Below, one piece after another: positions 13,733 through 15,506 of a stretch of DNA of 15,506 nucleotides. The DNA is taken from assembly GCA_964392615.1 (NCBI GenBank), contig CAYMRB010000238.1:1-15506 (forward strand), written 5' to 3'. The stretch comes from CAYMRB01 sp964392615 (GTDB taxonomy: Bacteria > Planctomycetota > UBA8108). Position 1 is the first letter of the stretch. Every line of letters begins with the position of its first letter. A program made the translations under genes and the position numbers. The notes beneath the pieces were generated by a model. The model was not told the origin of the DNA, ran no database searches, and was given only the letters and a program-made list of their open reading frames with translations.

Positions 13733-14811
13733 TGGGGGTGTGCACACTGCGGGAGGCGAAGGTCGCCATCCGTTGTGCGGTTTTCCAGGACGCCTTCGCT
13801 GGCCCACAGTCTGCCACGGTTGACGTGCAGTTGCCCCTCGGTGCCGACAAACGACGTGCCGAAGCCGTTCTTGACGCCCGCGAGCTTGGCGTGGTGCAGA
13901 CGGATGCCGTTCTCGTAGGTCAGGAATGAGCCCTTCGTAGCCTGGTCCCCACCGCCATAGGTGACCTTCGTGGGAAAGGTGTGATCCATTCCCAATGCCC
14001 ACTGGCAGACATCGAAGCAGTGGGCTCCCAGGTCGTTGAGGTAGCCGGACGCGAAGTCGTAGTAGTGACGCCACCTGGGGTACTTCTTGGGCGTGTTCAA
14101 CGCGTGGTTGTAGGGTCGCACCGGTGCCGGACCCAGCCAGCGCGTCCAGTCCATGCCGTCGGGCACTGGCTCTTCCGGCAGGTCGTAGGCCACAGGGGGG
14201 CCTGGCACGTCCACGTAGACGTCGGTCACCTTGCCGATGCGACCGTTGCGAATGAGCTCGCAGGCATCGACGAAGCGGTGCTCGAAATGCGAACGCTGCT
14301 GAAGACCGGTCTGAAACACGACCTTGGCCTCCTTGAAGGCGTTCAGCAGAATCCGCGATTCGCCCATGGAACGAGTCAGGGGTTTCTCGCAGTAGATGTG
14401 CTTGCCGTGCTTCAGCGCCCCCAGGCACATGGGCACGTGCCAATGATCGGGCGTGGAGATCACGACCGCATCGATCGTCGGGTCGGTGAAGATCTCCCAC
14501 GCATCCGCCGTCTCGCGCCAGGCCGGGAGTCGATCCAGCTTGACCGCTTGGAGGAGGTGTTCCTTGCAGAGCGAGTAGCGCTTCGACCAGACATCGCAGA
14601 CGGCTACTACTTCCACGCGCGGGTCTCGGGCCAACCACGGCAGGTGCGCGATTCGCATGAATTGCCCCATGCCGATCAGGCCCACCCGAAGACGGCTGTT
14701 GGCATCGACTCGTCGATTTCTCGACTCGTCAGCTCGAGTCCATGCGGGCAGACCGAACGAGGCGGTGGCGGCGGCCGCCCATTTGAGATACGTGCGACGT
14801 GAGATGTTCAT
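13588..14811 (-). CDS. Gfo/Idh/MocA family oxidoreductase, Tat-exported, C-terminally truncated
   Basis: The frame is 407 residues, of which about the first 356 match the family. The Tat signal SRRTYLKWAAAA (residues 4-15) is followed by the Rossmann motif GLIGMGQF (44-51), STPDHWHVPMCL (119-130), the catalytic-lysine motif EKPL (142-145) and YLNDLGAHCFDVCQWALG (257-274, with active-site-type H264). After LRLPQC (351-356, near 13745) the frame becomes Pro/Ser/Trp-rich nonsense, because the DNA there encodes the start of an acyltransferase in another frame. Family members usually continue about 60-80 residues with a Trp/Asp/Cys-containing closing segment. The gene starts 9 bp after the stop of the upstream secreted-protein gene, so they share a transcript. 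No Shine-Dalgarno was seen. It is closely related in motifs to the oxidoreductase at 6919-8190. Confidence 0.85.
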   Translation of the reverse strand: MNISRRTYLKWAAAATASFGLPAWTRADESRNRRVDANSRLRVGLIGMGQFMRIAHLPWLARDPRVEVVAVCDVWSKRYSLCKEHLLQAVKLDRLPAWRETADAWEIFTDPTIDAVVISTPDHWHVPMCLGALKHGKHIYCEKPLTRSMGESRILLNAFKEAKVVFQTGLQQRSHFEHRFVDACELIRNGRIGKVTDVYVDVPGPPVAYDLPEEPVPDGMDWTRWLGPAPVRPYNHALNTPKKYPRWRHYYDFASGYLNDLGAHCFDVCQWALGMDHTFPTKVTYGGGDQATKGSFLTYENGIRLHHAKLAGVKNGFGTSFVGTEGQLHVNRGRLWASEGVLENRTTDGDLRLPQCAHPHRLNLPGQGPGACSPSTPCAALTCSGSSVPRWWSNAATSGSTPVGQSG

Positions 14812-14820
14812 GAGACGGGA

Positions 14821-15506
14821 TCAAACATCGGGTGGACAGAGAAGTAGCGAGTACTGGCAGAAGCGAGGCCCGTTCTCGACGCGCATCAGCACCTTGCTGA
14901 AGCCCTTCCTGAAGCGGACGCGACGGAAGCCTTCATCCATGTTCCAGATGCTCAGGCCGTCGTCCTGCCAGATGACGATGTCGTCGATCCACAGCTTCCC
15001 GGCGTCGTTGCTGGCGATGGCAACGAGCATCTCGCGGGGTTCGTCGAAGTAGATCTCGGTGTAGGCGTAGTACGTGCTGTTGACGTGCTCGTCCGGCACA
15101 TCGCAGCGGATGGTGGGGTGCTGGGTGAACTGCCAGCGCAGCTCGCGGCCCCCCTTGCCGCCGGGGTACGTCTTGGCCAGGTCGATCTCGAATTCCGGCG
15201 CGTGGACGTTGCTCCAGTCGATCTTGCCGCGGTTTTCCCACGGGCCGATGACGTACCAGGTGTCGACGTAGAGCCAACCTCGGCGTGGGCTGTCGCCGGT
15301 GAAACGCCGGCCGGGCAGGGCCTCCGCCTTGATCTTCTCCACGTCGAGCCGCTTGGTGCGCACCGGTGTCTTCTCGATGGTCATCCGGTGCCAGGTGTCG
15401 GAGTCGGATCGGTGGTCGCCGCCGCGGGGATCGGGGCCGACGCGGACCACGTCTCGCGATCGGGCGGCGTGGCCGCGGGCGGCGGCGCGGGCCTGGCGCA
15501 GGGCGC
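14821..15506 (-). CDS. PA14-like secreted protein, 5' part beyond window edge
   Basis: The frame runs open to the right edge, giving at least 228 residues; the start lies outside. An Ala/Arg-rich stretch leads to a linker (TWHRMTIEKTPVRTKRLDVE) and then a β-sandwich-like domain: WLYVDTWYVIGPWENRGKID, STYYAYTEIYFDEPREMLVA, then IASNDAGKLWIDDIVIWQDD and VRFRKGFSKVLMRVENG. The pattern 'SND-x-GKLWIDD-x-VIW' followed by a basic strand and a KVLMRVENG strand is how PA14/carbohydrate-binding-like modules of Planctomycetota proteins end. It probably binds sugars or cell-wall glycan outside the cell. The GTG at 15450 is an internal codon. Its stop lies 9 bp from the oxidoreductase start, forming an operon. 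Confidence 0.68.
   Translation of the reverse strand, partial: ALRQARAAARGHAARSRDVVRVGPDPRGGDHRSDSDTWHRMTIEKTPVRTKRLDVEKIKAEALPGRRFTGDSPRRGWLYVDTWYVIGPWENRGKIDWSNVHAPEFEIDLAKTYPGGKGGRELRWQFTQHPTIRCDVPDEHVNSTYYAYTEIYFDEPREMLVAIASNDAGKLWIDDIVIWQDDGLSIWNMDEGFRRVRFRKGFSKVLMRVENGPRFCQYSLLLCPPDV

Overview
The window is GC-rich, densely coded DNA from a bacterium, most likely an uncultured member of the Planctomycetota or a close relative in the PVC group. This is inferred from gene content: two Tat-exported Gfo/Idh/MocA oxidoreductases, a DUF5690 membrane protein, a secreted HEAT-repeat protein with a discoidin-like C-terminus, an ECF sigma factor coupled to a membrane protein with no zinc-binding anti-sigma domain, and a PA14-like secreted protein. 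No rRNA, tRNA or CRISPR array was recognised. Both window edges cut genes.

Left part (1-5346, plus strand). A truncated CBS-pair protein overlaps the start of a small lipoprotein gene. A gap of about 345 bp follows, holding an 11-bp tandem repeat and a large imperfect hairpin. Next are a SAM methyltransferase and a DUF5690 membrane protein whose start and stop codons overlap. Directly after them lies a decayed scrap of an IS transposase and a terminator-like hairpin. A 549-residue exported protein of unknown function follows.

Middle (5347-10729, plus strand). This holds a possible 38-residue ORF, a receiver-like protein lacking the phospho-acceptor aspartate, an NTF2/SnoaL-like protein, and a scrap resembling the C-terminus of a VWA-type protein. 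A Tat-exported Gfo/Idh/MocA protein and an 822-residue secreted HEAT plus discoidin-like protein complete it. The NTF2-like and Gfo/Idh genes are each preceded by a near-identical 30-bp block that can be read as a promoter with a 17-bp spacer.

Right part (10980-13026, plus strand). Three tightly coupled genes encode an exported protein with secretin/STN-like domains and a coiled coil, an ECF sigma factor, and a single-pass membrane protein. They look like one envelope-linked regulatory module. A nested inverted repeat lies in the convergent gap that follows.

Far right (13173-15506, minus strand). A secreted PA14-like protein (cut by the edge), a second Gfo/Idh/MocA protein and a NagX/DUF5009-type membrane acyltransferase form an operon-like set. 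It appears damaged: the oxidoreductase has lost its C-terminus and runs into the acyltransferase start, and the acyltransferase lacks its middle. This is either real decay or an assembly error.
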